Counted from the stretch's first letter, positions 50,615 through 59,293 are shown. The stretch is DNA of 64,000 bases from Pyxidicoccus caerfyrddinensis (GCF_010894405.1 NZ_JAAIYA010000029.1:110683-174682), one strand, 5' to 3'. Notes: a model not told the origin generated them from the sequence alone. Translations and numbers: made by a program.

Positions 50615-51347
50615 GGTAGTTGGCGGGCCAGAGGAGCAGCGTGCCCTGCGCGTCCACCAGCCGCACCCAGCCGCGATGCCGCTGCTGCTGGCTCTCCTCG
50701 TCGAACACGATCACCTCAGCGAAGTCCCCCACGCGCTTGCCCAGGGAGACCTGCTCGTAGTGCAGGGAGACCTGCACTTCGCTCGCGTCATCCCGGGGCT
50801 CCGCGAGGAAGACGAGGGGCGGTTGGTCCTCGCGGCGGAGCTTGTCGAACTCGACGCCCATGTCCTCGAAGGCCTCCAGCGGGCGCAGGCTCTCGATGGT
50901 GACCCACACCGCCTTCGCATCGTCCGCTCCGCCGTCGCGGAGCCAGGCCTTCCGCCCGGTCTGGATGTCGAGGATGACGTGGGCGTACTGGACGGGCACG
51001 CCGTGCTCGTTGGCGCGCTCGTACGCGAAGGCGGGGTAGCAGTCCGTTTGTGAACCACCGGGGTCCACCCAGCGGCTCAGTGGCGCGGTCCGTGCGCGAG
51101 GTAGGGTGCCGGCCGGCTGGAAGCCGAGGCTCCGGCGCTCGTACTGGGGCACCTCGGTCACACCGTCCTCGGGGAAGGTGGCGCAGACCACGTGCGTGAC
51201 GCCGCGCAGGTGGGCGTCGGGAATGTCGGCGCGCCGCGCGAAGACCTCCTGGGAGACCGAGACGGCACCGCAAGGCAGCGGAAGCAGCGTCAGGGCCAGG
51301 GCGCTCGCGATGAGGACCCGGGCGCGGGAGGTGAGGTGGGAGTCCAT
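50598..51347 (-). CDS. Secreted hypothetical protein
   Basis: The 249-residue protein has a signal peptide (RVLIASALALTLLPLPCGAVS, ~residues 10-30). The mature part is mixed alpha/beta with two internal Cys (VVCATFPE, SQTDCYPAF) and a C-terminal NYPSHGC. No family is recognised. It lies alone between the esterase and kdd. Confidence 0.7.
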   Translation of the reverse strand: MDSHLTSRARVLIASALALTLLPLPCGAVSVSQEVFARRADIPDAHLRGVTHVVCATFPEDGVTEVPQYERRSLGFQPAGTLPRARTAPLSRWVDPGGSQTDCYPAFAYERANEHGVPVQYAHVILDIQTGRKAWLRDGGADDAKAVWVTIESLRPLEAFEDMGVEFDKLRREDQPPLVFLAEPRDDASEVQVSLHYEQVSLGKRVGDFAEVIVFDEESQQQRHRGWVRLVDAQGTLLLWPANYPSHGC

Positions 51348-51438
51348 GCCTGCTCCCTATTGCATCGCACGGGCCAGCCCTCGCGGACGGTGATTCCCTC
51401 GGAAGCTCGCGGGCTTGGCGGGACGGGGTGGGTGGCGG

Positions 51439-51496
51439 CCGTGGCAGGAGTGCCACGGGGGTGTGGCAGCGGCGCCAACCTGCCACTCCGGGACGG
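51439..51496. promoter_or_regulatory. Tandem TGGCA/TGCCA palindromes upstream of kdd
   Basis: CCGTGGCA (51439-51446), GGAG, TGCCACGG (51451-51458) is an 8-bp perfect inverted repeat. A second pair, GTGGCA and TGCCAC separated by 12 bases, follows directly within the next ~26 bases. They lie ~110-170 bases before the kdd start and ~90 bases upstream of the divergent hypothetical gene. They could be an operator for either gene. Confidence 0.35.
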
Positions 51497-51608
51497 AAGG
51501 GGGCGGGGTGGGTTGACGTGGTGCTGGCCTTTGCCTGGGGGGAGCGGATAGACGCAGCACCGTGCGCGCCTCGTGGCATGGCGCTCGGACCTTCAGGGAG
51601 ACGGGAAC

Positions 51609-52640
51609 ATGGGCATCGACCTCTATGGGCTGTCCCGCGTCGTCGGAGAGACTGGCGTACTGCCGCAGCGCGCGCGGAAGCTGGACCCCTCGCTGCCGTG
51701 CCGCGAGGCGGAGCTGCTCATCGACGTGGAGAGCCTCAACATCGACGCGGCCTCCTTCAAGCAGATCAAGGGCGAGGTGGGCGGAGACCCGGCGCGCATC
51801 GGCGCGCGCATCCAGGAAATCGTCCGCGAGCGGGGGAAGATGCAGAACCCCGTGACGGGCTCGGGCGGCATGTTGATTGGCCGCGTGAAGGAGATGGGCC
51901 CGCGGCATCCCGCGCGCGAGCTGCTCAAGGTGGGCGACCGCATCGCCACGCTGGTGAGCCTCACGCTGACGCCGCTGGTGATTGAAGAGGTGAAGGCGGT
52001 GCACGCGGACATCGACCGCGTGGACATCCGCGGGCACGCGCTGCTGTTCGCCAGCGGCATCTACGCGAAGCTGCCGTCGGACATGCCGGACACGCTGGCG
52101 CTGGCGGCGCTGGACGTGTGCGGAGCGCCCGCGCTGGTGGCGCGTCACGTGCGGCCGGGGATGACGGTGGCGGTGCTGGGCGCGGGCAAGAGCGGCGCGC
52201 TGTGCCTGGCGCAGGCCCGGCGCAACCTGGAGAGCCGCGGCAAGCTGATTGCCCTGGACGTGTCGCAGGGCGCGCTGGACTTGCTGTCGTCCATCGGCCT
52301 GTGTGACGTGGCGCTGAAGGTGGACGCGACGCAGGGCGTGGACGTGATGGAGGCGGTGAGCAAGGCGACGGGCGGTCAGCTCTGTGACCTGGTGGTCAAC
52401 TGCGCCAGCGTGGGCAACACGGAGATGGCCACCATCCTGTCCGTGAAGGACGGGGGCACGGCCATCTTCTTCTCCATGGCCACCAGCTTCACCGCCGCGG
52501 CGTTGGGCGCGGAGGGCGTGGGCAAGGACGTGAGCATGATTGTGGGCAACGGCTACGTGCCCAACCACGCCGCGCTGACGCTCGACTTGCTGCGCACCGA
52601 GCCGGCACTGCTCCAGCTCTTCGCCACGCGGTACGTCTGA
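51609..52640 (+). CDS. kdd: L-erythro-3,5-diaminohexanoate dehydrogenase
   Basis: The 343-residue protein matches the 3,5-diaminohexanoate dehydrogenase family. It opens GIDLYGLSRVVGETGVLPQRARKLD. The Rossmann site is VAVLGAGKSGALCLAQARR, and an NAD-binding second half ends CDLVVNCASVGNTEMATILSVKDGGTAIFFSMATSF. The enzyme oxidatively deaminates 3,5-diaminohexanoate to 3-keto-5-aminohexanoate, step 3 of the lysine fermentation pathway. It lies 2.6 kb upstream of the other kam genes on the same strand, with the catalase and ankyrin genes in the opposite direction between. Confidence 0.9.
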   Translation: MGIDLYGLSRVVGETGVLPQRARKLDPSLPCREAELLIDVESLNIDAASFKQIKGEVGGDPARIGARIQEIVRERGKMQNPVTGSGGMLIGRVKEMGPRHPARELLKVGDRIATLVSLTLTPLVIEEVKAVHADIDRVDIRGHALLFASGIYAKLPSDMPDTLALAALDVCGAPALVARHVRPGMTVAVLGAGKSGALCLAQARRNLESRGKLIALDVSQGALDLLSSIGLCDVALKVDATQGVDVMEAVSKATGGQLCDLVVNCASVGNTEMATILSVKDGGTAIFFSMATSFTAAALGAEGVGKDVSMIVGNGYVPNHAALTLDLLRTEPALLQLFATRYV

Positions 52641-52665
52641 CGCGTCCTGATTCCGCTTCGTCGCC

Positions 52666-53277
52666 TCACCGCGCCGAAGCGGAGGGCTCCAGAGGGGCGG
52701 GGGCCACGGGCGCCGCGGGCTCCTGCGTCGCCGCCCAGTCGCGAGCGGACCGGCCGCTCGCATCGCGCACCTCGGCCGAGGCGCCCTGCTTGCGCAACTG
52801 CTCCACCACCTCCTTGCGGCCGAAGAGCGAGGCGAACATCAGCGCCGTCTGGCCGAAGCGGTTGGTCTGGTCTACCGCGCACTGCTGCTGGTTGAGCAGC
52901 CCGACGATGTCCGCGTAGCCCTTGAAGGCCGCGCCCATCAGCGCGGTGTTGCCGCGGTTGTCACCGGCGCAGGCATCCGCGCCCGCGGCGAGCAGCGCGC
53001 GCACCGTGTCCGTGTGTCCGTGGTACGCGGCGAGGATGAGCGGCGAGAAGCCCCGCGCGTCGCGAGCCTCCACCGGCGTGCCGGCCTTGATGAGGCCGGT
53101 GACGACCTCCACGTCCCCGGCGCGAGCGGCCTCGAGCAGGTAGCGCTCCGCCTCGCTCGTCGCCAGCAACCGTCCCTCGGGCGCGGGCGCCGAGCGAAGG
53201 GAGAGCCACGACGCGGTGAGCACCGCGCACACCAGCACCACCAGACCGAGCGTTCCGAGCAGCAGCTTGCGAACCAT
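52666..53277 (-). CDS. Ankyrin-repeat protein, membrane-anchored, partner of the catalase
   Basis: The 203-residue protein has an N-terminal membrane anchor or uncleaved signal (LLLGTLGLVVLVCAVLTASWLSL). About four ankyrin repeats follow (DARGFSPLILAAYHGHTDTVRALLAAGAD, NRGNTALMGAAFKGYADIVGLL, RFGQTALMFASLFGRKEVVEQL). An Ala/Pro-rich tail ends the protein. In Pseudomonas, AnkB next to KatB supports catalase activity. The same order, catalase then ankyrin, occurs here, so the role is likely equivalent. Confidence 0.85.
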   Translation of the reverse strand: MVRKLLLGTLGLVVLVCAVLTASWLSLRSAPAPEGRLLATSEAERYLLEAARAGDVEVVTGLIKAGTPVEARDARGFSPLILAAYHGHTDTVRALLAAGADACAGDNRGNTALMGAAFKGYADIVGLLNQQQCAVDQTNRFGQTALMFASLFGRKEVVEQLRKQGASAEVRDASGRSARDWAATQEPAAPVAPAPLEPSASAR

Positions 53278-53380
53278 GGAGTCCTCCAGAAGCCGCGCTC
53301 CACGTGAGAGAGAGCCGGGATGAGGGTTACCCGGGTGTGTCCACCACGGCCCTCTCTCAGACAGAGCAGCGGGAAACAGC

Positions 53381-53411
53381 GGGCCCCGGCCGGAACAGCG
53401 CGCCGGGGCCC
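53381..53411 (-). terminator. Hairpin downstream of the catalase gene
   Basis: GGGCCCCGGC (53381-53390) and GCCGGGGCCC (53402-53411) pair perfectly around an 11-base loop, 17 bases after the catalase stop. It may attenuate transcription into the ankyrin gene. There is no T-tract. Confidence 0.55.
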
Positions 53412-53427
53412 GGTACGACAGCGACGT

Positions 53428-54963
53428 TCAGCGAGACGCCAGAGGAGCCACGGCCGCCTTCGCGTCATCCACCTTCACGCCCACCAGCTTCGCCAGGCGC
53501 GTGCCGTAGTCGGCGTTGGCCATGAGGAAGTGCCCCACCATGCGGGCCTTCACGCGCGCATCCTTCACCTGGCCCAGGTCCGCGGCGATGTTCTTCACCA
53601 GCCGCTCCTTCGCCCCCGCGTCGAGCGCGGAGTAGAAGGCGCCCGCCTGCGAGAAGTTGTCCGTCTTCTCGATGCCGCGCTGCTGCGTCGTCCCGTTCAG
53701 CGGGGCGCTCGACAGCAGGTAGGCCGGCGCGTCCTGCGTCTCACGGGTGACGCTCGGCTCGTAGTTCACGTCCGACTTCGTGTTGGCGAAGTTCATGGAG
53801 CCGGCCTGGCTGTTGCTGTTCACCGGGGCCTTGGCGCGGTTGACGGGCAGCGACTGGTAGTTGGCGCCGATGCGGTAGCGCTGGGTGTCCGCGTAGGAGA
53901 AGAGGCGGCCCTGCAGCAGCCGGTCCTCGGAGGGCTCGATGCCCGGGGGCATGACGCCGGGGGAGAACGCCGCCTGCTCGGTCTCCTCGAAGAAGTTGTC
54001 CGGCATCTTGTTCAGCGTGAACTTCCCCAGCTTGACGGCGGGCACCTTGTCCTCGGGCCACACCTTCGTCGCGTCGAGCGGGTCGAAGCTGAACTTCTCC
54101 AGGTCCTTCGGGTCCAGCACCTGCACCGACAGCTCCCACGAGGGGAACTTCCCGGCGCCGATGGAGCCGTACAGGTCCGTGGTGGCGTGCTGGAAGTCCT
54201 GCGCGACGGTGCGGGCGACCTCGTCGGGGGTGTTGAGACCCTTCACGCCCTGCTGCGAGGCCCAGTTGAACTTGACGTACTTGTACTCGCCCTTCGCGTT
54301 GACGAACTTGAACGAGTGCACGCCGTGCCCGTCCATCTGCCGGTAGCTCGCCGGAATGCCCAGGTCCGAGTAGACCTGCGTGAGCATGTGGGTCGACTCG
54401 GGCTGGTGCGAGAAGAAGTCGAAGAAGCGGTTCGGGTCCTGCTTGTTCGTAATCGGCGACGGCTTGAGCGAGTGCACCATGTCCGGGAACTTGATGGCGT
54501 CCCGGATGAAGAAGACGGGCAGGTTGTTGCCGACCAGGTCCCAGTTGCCCTCGTCCGTGTAGAACTTCAGCGCGAAGCCGCGTGGGTCGCGCAGCGTCTC
54601 CGGCGAGCCCGACGGGTGGATGACCGTGGAGAAGCGCACGAACATCGGCGTCTTCTTGCCCTTGGCGGAGAAGATGGACGCGCGCGTGAGGTTGGAGAAG
54701 TTGTCGTAGCTCTCGAAGGTGCCGTAGGCGCCGGTGCCACGCGCGTGGACGACGCGCTCGGGGATGCGCTCCCGGTCGAACCGGGCCAGCTTCTCGATGA
54801 GGTGGAAGTCCTCCAGCAGCACGCCGCCCCGGGGGCCGGCCGTCTTGGAGCTCTGGTTGGTCCCCACCGGGGAGCCGGAGTCGGTGGTGAGGGGGGGCGG
54901 AGTCTCGGCCAAGGCCGGACCGCCAAGGAGCGTCGCCGTCAGCAGCAGGGAGCGGAATTGCAC
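53428..54963 (-). CDS. Periplasmic haem catalase (small-subunit clade)
   Basis: The 511-residue protein has a signal peptide (QFRSLLLTATLLGGPALA). The catalase core has RVVHARGTGAYGTFE (distal His73), FFIRDAIKFPDMVHSLKP, and proximal-haem Tyr in RLFSYADTQRYRIGANYQSLPVN. It degrades hydrogen peroxide to water and oxygen; the signal peptide places it in the periplasm. GTG at 54963 is chosen because GAGGAAGA lies upstream. It is followed by an ankyrin gene and is divergent from kamD. Confidence 0.93.
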   Translation of the reverse strand: MQFRSLLLTATLLGGPALAETPPPLTTDSGSPVGTNQSSKTAGPRGGVLLEDFHLIEKLARFDRERIPERVVHARGTGAYGTFESYDNFSNLTRASIFSAKGKKTPMFVRFSTVIHPSGSPETLRDPRGFALKFYTDEGNWDLVGNNLPVFFIRDAIKFPDMVHSLKPSPITNKQDPNRFFDFFSHQPESTHMLTQVYSDLGIPASYRQMDGHGVHSFKFVNAKGEYKYVKFNWASQQGVKGLNTPDEVARTVAQDFQHATTDLYGSIGAGKFPSWELSVQVLDPKDLEKFSFDPLDATKVWPEDKVPAVKLGKFTLNKMPDNFFEETEQAAFSPGVMPPGIEPSEDRLLQGRLFSYADTQRYRIGANYQSLPVNRAKAPVNSNSQAGSMNFANTKSDVNYEPSVTRETQDAPAYLLSSAPLNGTTQQRGIEKTDNFSQAGAFYSALDAGAKERLVKNIAADLGQVKDARVKARMVGHFLMANADYGTRLAKLVGVKVDDAKAAVAPLASR

Positions 54964-55072
54964 GGGGTCTTCCTCGTTGTCGGGGGTGAGACGCCGCGCT
55001 CCACAGCACGGCCCGTGCCGGCCATATAGGCCCAGTGTTATCAATGGGTTGGTTGTCGAGACGAGTCGCTTT

Positions 55073-55131
55073 CACCGAAATGCCGGTGAATCACCGATTT
55101 GCCGGTGGAGGCTCGCACCGTTCCGCCGGTG
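55073..55131. promoter_or_regulatory. Three tandem CACCG-N6-CGGTG palindromes (putative operator)
   Basis: Sites at 55073-55088, 55092-55107 and 55116-55131 share the exact 5-base arms CACCG and CGGTG around a 6-base centre. The third extends to a 9-bp stem (CTCGCACCG with CGGTGCGAG). They lie between the divergent catalase and kamD starts, 93-151 bases from the kamD ATG. Such clustered dyads typically bind a dimeric repressor or activator. The regulator is not identified. Confidence 0.6.
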
Positions 55132-55223
55132 CGAGTCTCCGTGAACCGATAATGCGGTGCGCCAGGGCGCTGCTGGTACGCTTCGCCGCTTCCGGTGGGC
55201 GCTTGGGCGGGTAATGTGCGCGC

Positions 55224-56774
55224 ATGCCAGGCCCGTTCATTGAAGACGCGCAGATCGACCACGCGCGCAAGCTGGCGGAGGAGATCGTCAACCCGATCTT
55301 CGACCTCATCCGCCGCAACACCACCGTATCCACCGAGCGCACCGTGCTGCGCTTCTTCGGCATCTCCGGAGCAGGCGCGCGAGGCGTGCCGCTCGCCAAC
55401 CTGATGGTCGACAAGCTCAAGGCCGCCGGGGTGCTCAACAAGGGCGCCGCCTACTGGTACGGCCGCGCGCTGCACCTGGGCGCCAAGAGCCCGCTGGAGG
55501 CCGTGGAGAAGCTGACCGCGCTGCCCACGGACAAGCTCGGTGCCCTGCCGCCCGAGCAGGAGCAGAACCTCCGCGAGGAGGTCCGCGCCGAGGCCCGCGC
55601 CGCGATGGAGGACATGAAGTCCCGCATCGCCCAGCGCGAGGAGCTCCGGAAGCAGTTCCCCATGTCGCCCGCGCCGCACAAGTACGTCATCGTCGCCACG
55701 GGCAACATCTACGACGACGTGGACCAGGCCCGGGCCGCCGCCCAGGCCGGCGCGGACGTCATCGCCGTCATCCGGTCCACCGCGCAGTCGCTGCTGGACT
55801 ACGTGCCCCACGGTGCCACCACCGAGGGCTACGGCGGCACGTACGCCACCCAGGAGAACTTCCGCATCATGCGCGAGGCCCTGGACGAGGAGAGCCGCAA
55901 GCTCAAGCGCTACATCCAGCTCACCAACTACTCGTCCGGCCTCTGCATGTCCGAGATCGCCTTCTGCGCGGCCTACGAGAAGCTGGACATGCTCCTCAAC
56001 GACGCGATGTACGGAATCCTCTTCCGCGACATCAACATGCGGCGCACGTTCATCGACCAGTATTTCAGCCGCCGCATCTGCGCCATGGCCGGCATCATCA
56101 TCAACACCGGCGAGGACAACTACATCACCACCGCGGACGCGTACGACGCGGCCCACACCGTCATCGCCAGCCAGTTCATCAACGAGTGCTTCGCCAAGCG
56201 CGCGGGCCTCAAGGACTGGCAGCTGGGCATCGGCCACTCGTACGAAATCGACCCGTACCGCGACGACACGCTGCTGCTGGAGCTGTCGCAGGCCATGCTG
56301 GTGCGCCGCTGCTTCCCGGATGCGCCGCTGAAGTACATGCCGCCCACCAAGCACAAGGAGACGGACATCTTCTTCAGCCACGCGTACGACGTGATGGCGG
56401 ACCTGGTGGCCATCTGGACGCGGCAGGGCATCCAGCTGCTGGGCATGATGACCGAGGCCATGCACACGCCGCTGCTCGCGGACCGGTACGTGGCACTCAA
56501 GTCGGCTTCGTACATCCACCGCGCGGCGCGCGGCATCGACGAGGAGTTCACCGTTCGCGAGGACGGGAAGATCGCCAACCGGGCCCGCGAGGTGTTCGGC
56601 CAGGCGATGAAGCTCCTCCAGGAGTGCCGTGACGAGGGCATGGTGGCGGCCATCGGCAAGGGCCACTTCGGCGACGTGAAGCGCGAAGAGACTGGCGGCA
56701 AGGGCCTGGATGGCGTGCTGGAGAAGGCGCCGGATTACTTCAACCCGTTCCTGGAACTCCTGGAGGCAGCGTGA
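55224..56774 (+). CDS. kamD: D-lysine/beta-lysine 5,6-aminomutase alpha subunit
   Basis: The 516-residue protein is of normal length for KamD. It has an N-terminal helical region, then a TIM-barrel-like part with AGADVIAVIRSTAQSLLDYVPHGATTEGYGGTYATQENFRIMREAL and IQLTNYSSGLCMSEIA. With KamE and adenosylcobalamin plus PLP it migrates the amino group of beta-lysine (or D-lysine) to form 3,5- or 2,5-diaminohexanoate. Start is ATG at 55224; the ribosome site is weak. The stop overlaps the ATG of the secreted small protein (TGATG). Confidence 0.93.
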   Translation: MPGPFIEDAQIDHARKLAEEIVNPIFDLIRRNTTVSTERTVLRFFGISGAGARGVPLANLMVDKLKAAGVLNKGAAYWYGRALHLGAKSPLEAVEKLTALPTDKLGALPPEQEQNLREEVRAEARAAMEDMKSRIAQREELRKQFPMSPAPHKYVIVATGNIYDDVDQARAAAQAGADVIAVIRSTAQSLLDYVPHGATTEGYGGTYATQENFRIMREALDEESRKLKRYIQLTNYSSGLCMSEIAFCAAYEKLDMLLNDAMYGILFRDINMRRTFIDQYFSRRICAMAGIIINTGEDNYITTADAYDAAHTVIASQFINECFAKRAGLKDWQLGIGHSYEIDPYRDDTLLLELSQAMLVRRCFPDAPLKYMPPTKHKETDIFFSHAYDVMADLVAIWTRQGIQLLGMMTEAMHTPLLADRYVALKSASYIHRAARGIDEEFTVREDGKIANRAREVFGQAMKLLQECRDEGMVAAIGKGHFGDVKREETGGKGLDGVLEKAPDYFNPFLELLEAA

Positions 56775-57247
56775 TGCTCGGTACGATTCTCGCCGTGGTG
56801 GTGGCTGCTGGTGGCTCCGCGGATGCACTGGCGCAGTTCCAGGTGAAGAACGTGTCCCTCCAGGTGCCGGCGGCCTGGACCCGCTCGACGGAGGACGGCA
56901 CGAACAAGTTCACCGCGCCCAGCGGTGACGCCTACTTCCTGCTGGACGTGGGCGCGGTGCAGACCGCGGGCATGAAGGGCGACACGTGCGTGGACAAGAT
57001 CGTCAAGTCCATTGGCGGTGCCAACTGGGAGCGCATGAAGGTGGGCGGGCAGCCGGCGGCGAAGCGGCTGGACTCAGACACAGCGCCCTCTGGCGGCGTG
57101 GTGGACACGGTGACGTACGTGGGCTGTGACGGCCGCACGACGTGGTCCGTCGTCTTCTACCTGGAGCAGGGGAAGAAGGAGCGGTTCGGTCCGCTGGCGG
57201 ACAAGGTGGGCACCAGCGTGAAGCTGCAGCGAGCCGGGGGGAAATGA
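56774..57247 (+). CDS. Secreted hypothetical protein inserted between kamD and kamE
   Basis: The 157-residue protein has a signal peptide (LGTILAVVVAAGGSADALA) and a compact beta-rich mature domain (FQVKNVSLQVPAAWTRSTEDGTNKFTAPSGDAYFLLDVGAV). Two Cys at CVDKIV and VGCDGR could form a disulfide. It is coupled to kamD by a TGATG overlap, and kamE starts four bases after its stop. A secreted protein inside an aminomutase operon is unexpected. No family is recognised. Confidence 0.75.
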   Translation: MLGTILAVVVAAGGSADALAQFQVKNVSLQVPAAWTRSTEDGTNKFTAPSGDAYFLLDVGAVQTAGMKGDTCVDKIVKSIGGANWERMKVGGQPAAKRLDSDTAPSGGVVDTVTYVGCDGRTTWSVVFYLEQGKKERFGPLADKVGTSVKLQRAGGK

Positions 57248-57251
57248 GCCG

Positions 57252-58037
57252 ATGGTGAAGCCGAGCAAGCAGATCATCCGTCCCTACGGCGACCGGCGCG
57301 ACGACGGCGTGGTGCAGCTGTCGTTCACCCTGCCGGTGCCGCTGTCGGAGAAGGCCAAGGAGGCCGCCGCCGTCTTCGCGAAGAAGATGGGGTTCTCCGA
57401 CGTGAAGGTCGCCGCCGCCGAGCGCGCGGCCGACAACTACACGTTCTTCGTCGTCTACGCCCGCTCGGGCATGTACCTGGACTACGCCGAAATCGACGTG
57501 CCCGAGGTCATCGTCAAGAAGATGTCCTTCGACGACCTCAACGCCTTCATCAAGGAGAAGGTGGGCCGGCGCATCGTCGTGTTCGGCGCGTGCACCGGCA
57601 CGGACACGCACACGGTGGGCATCGACGCCATCCTCAACATGAAGGGCTACGCGGGCGACTACGGCCTGGAGCGCTACCCCGGCTTCGAGGCGTACAACCT
57701 GGGCAGCCAGGTGCCCAACGAGGACCTCATCAAGAAGGCGCTGGCGAAGAACGCCGACGCGATTCTGGTGAGCCAGGTCGTCACGCAGCGCGACGTGCAC
57801 AAGGACAACTCGCGCCAGTTCATCGACGCGGCGAAGGCGGCGGGCATCCACGGCAAGGTGCAGTTGCTGCTGGGCGGGCCGCGCGTGGACCACAAGCTGG
57901 CGCTGGAGCTGGGCTTCGACGCCGGCTTCGGTCCGGGCACGAAGCCGTCGGACGTGGCCAACTACATCGTCCATGCGCTCCTGAAGAAGGAAGGCAAGGA
58001 GCCGCACGGCATGCACTACCAGGGAGAGCCCACGTGA
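57252..58037 (+). CDS. kamE: D-lysine/beta-lysine 5,6-aminomutase beta subunit (B12- and PLP-binding)
   Basis: The 261-residue protein has a small dimerisation domain, then a cobalamin-binding Rossmann domain with the DxHxxG motif as GTDTHTVG (Asp118, His120, Gly123). The lower axial ligand of cobalamin comes from His120. A Lys near 131 (NMKGYAGDYGLE) corresponds to the PLP-linked Lys of the family. Length is normal. It works with KamD. The stop overlaps the GTG of kal. Confidence 0.92.
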   Translation: MVKPSKQIIRPYGDRRDDGVVQLSFTLPVPLSEKAKEAAAVFAKKMGFSDVKVAAAERAADNYTFFVVYARSGMYLDYAEIDVPEVIVKKMSFDDLNAFIKEKVGRRIVVFGACTGTDTHTVGIDAILNMKGYAGDYGLERYPGFEAYNLGSQVPNEDLIKKALAKNADAILVSQVVTQRDVHKDNSRQFIDAAKAAGIHGKVQLLLGGPRVDHKLALELGFDAGFGPGTKPSDVANYIVHALLKKEGKEPHGMHYQGEPT

Positions 58038-58432
58038 GCACGGGGACCAAGGCCATCATCCGCCTGCGCATGAGCAGCCATGACGCGCACTACGGCGGCA
58101 ACCTGGTGGACGGCGCGCGCATGCTGGGCCTCTTCGGCGACGTGGCCACGGAGCTGTGCATCCGCAGCGACGGCGACGAGGGGCTGTTCCGCGCCTACGA
58201 CTCGGTGGAGTTCCTCGCGCCCGTGTACGCCGGGGACTTCATCGAGGCGGAAGGGGAGATTGTCAGCGCGGGCAACACGTCGCGGAAGATGCGCTTCGAG
58301 GCGCGCAAGGTCATCCGGCCGCGCACGGACGTGAACGATTCGGCGGCGGACCTGTTGCAGGAGCCGGTGGTGGTGTGCCGTGCTTCGGGCACCTGCGTGG
58401 TTCCGAAGGACAAGCAGCGAGGTCAGCGATGA
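58034..58432 (+). CDS. kal: 3-aminobutyryl-CoA ammonia-lyase
   Basis: The 132-residue hotdog-fold protein matches the Kal family (IIRLRMSSHDAHYGGNLVDGARMLGLFGDVATEL). It deaminates L-3-aminobutyryl-CoA to crotonyl-CoA and ammonia. The start is GTG overlapping the kamE stop (GTGA), and the stop overlaps the kce start (ATGA). Length is typical. Confidence 0.9.
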   Translation: MSTGTKAIIRLRMSSHDAHYGGNLVDGARMLGLFGDVATELCIRSDGDEGLFRAYDSVEFLAPVYAGDFIEAEGEIVSAGNTSRKMRFEARKVIRPRTDVNDSAADLLQEPVVVCRASGTCVVPKDKQRGQR

Positions 58433-59256
58433 GCACTCCCATGGTCATCACCGCGGCGATGGTCGGCGCGGAGACGACGCGCGAGCAGAACCCGAATCTG
58501 CCCATCACCGCGGAGGAGATCGCCGAGGACGCGGTGCGCTGCCGCGAGGCCGGCGCCGCCATGGTGCACCTGCACGTGCGCACGGCGGACGGCAAGCCGT
58601 CGCAGGACGCGGAGCTGTTCCGCGCCGCCATCCGCGCCATCCGCAAGCGCACGGACGTGCTCATCCAGACGTCCACCGGCGGCGCGGTGGGAATGACGGT
58701 GGACCAGCGCTGCGGCCCGCTGACGCTCACCGGGCCGGACAAGCCGGACATGGCCACGCTCACCACGGGTACGGTGAACTTCGGCGAGGACGTATTCTGG
58801 AACCCGCGCCCGCTCGTGCGGGACATCGCGAAGCGCATCCGCGCCATCGGCCTGAGGCCGGAGCTGGAGTGCTTCGACGTAGGCATGATTGACGAGGCCC
58901 GCTACCTCGCGAAGGAAGGGCTGGTGGACCTGCCGGCGCACTTCGACTTCGTGCTGGGAGTGCCGGGCACGCTGCAGCCTCGGGCCGAGGTGCTGGACCT
59001 GATGATTGCCTCGCTGCCGGAGGGCTCCACCTGGACGGTGGCGGGCGTGGGCCGTCACCAGCTGCCCTACGTGGACGAGGCGGCGAAGCGCGGCGGCAAC
59101 GCGCGCGTGGGCCTGGAGGACAACATCTACGTGTCCAAGGGCGTGCTCGCGAAGGGCAACTGGGAGCTGGTCGCCGAGGCCGCGAAGCGCGCCCGGGCGA
59201 ATGGCCGCGAGCCGGCCACGCCCGAGCAGGCCCGCAAGCTGCTGCGCCTCGCCTGA
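58429..59256 (+). CDS. kce: 3-keto-5-aminohexanoate cleavage enzyme (BKACE family)
   Basis: The 275-residue TIM-barrel protein of the BKACE family has zinc ligands in AAMVHLHVRTADG (His47, His49), NPNLPITAEEI and GVGRHQLPY. The C-terminal region RVGLEDNIYVSKG is also conserved. It converts 3-keto-5-aminohexanoate plus acetyl-CoA to acetoacetate and 3-aminobutyryl-CoA, the step before Kal. It is the last clear kam gene; a terminator-like hairpin follows. Confidence 0.92.
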   Translation: MSTPMVITAAMVGAETTREQNPNLPITAEEIAEDAVRCREAGAAMVHLHVRTADGKPSQDAELFRAAIRAIRKRTDVLIQTSTGGAVGMTVDQRCGPLTLTGPDKPDMATLTTGTVNFGEDVFWNPRPLVRDIAKRIRAIGLRPELECFDVGMIDEARYLAKEGLVDLPAHFDFVLGVPGTLQPRAEVLDLMIASLPEGSTWTVAGVGRHQLPYVDEAAKRGGNARVGLEDNIYVSKGVLAKGNWELVAEAAKRARANGREPATPEQARKLLRLA

Positions 59257-59265
59257 GCGAAGCAG

Positions 59266-59293
59266 GGACCCGGGCCATGCCCGGCCCGGGTCC
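59266..59293 (+). terminator. Hairpin after kce
   Basis: GGACCCGGGC (59266-59275) and GCCCGGGTCC (59284-59293) form a perfect 10-bp stem with an 8-base loop, 10 bases after the kce stop. It has no T-tract. It may end or reduce kam operon transcription before the SDR gene. Confidence 0.55.

Noticed and set aside
51500..51560. Sigma-54-like GG...GC pair upstream of kdd (TGGTGCTGGCCTTTGC)
   Set aside because: The distance between GG and GC is 11 instead of 10 bases and the surrounding consensus is poor.
54964..55223. Cobalamin riboswitch upstream of kamD
   Set aside because: No B12-box-like sequence was seen; the region is explained by palindromic operator-like sites.
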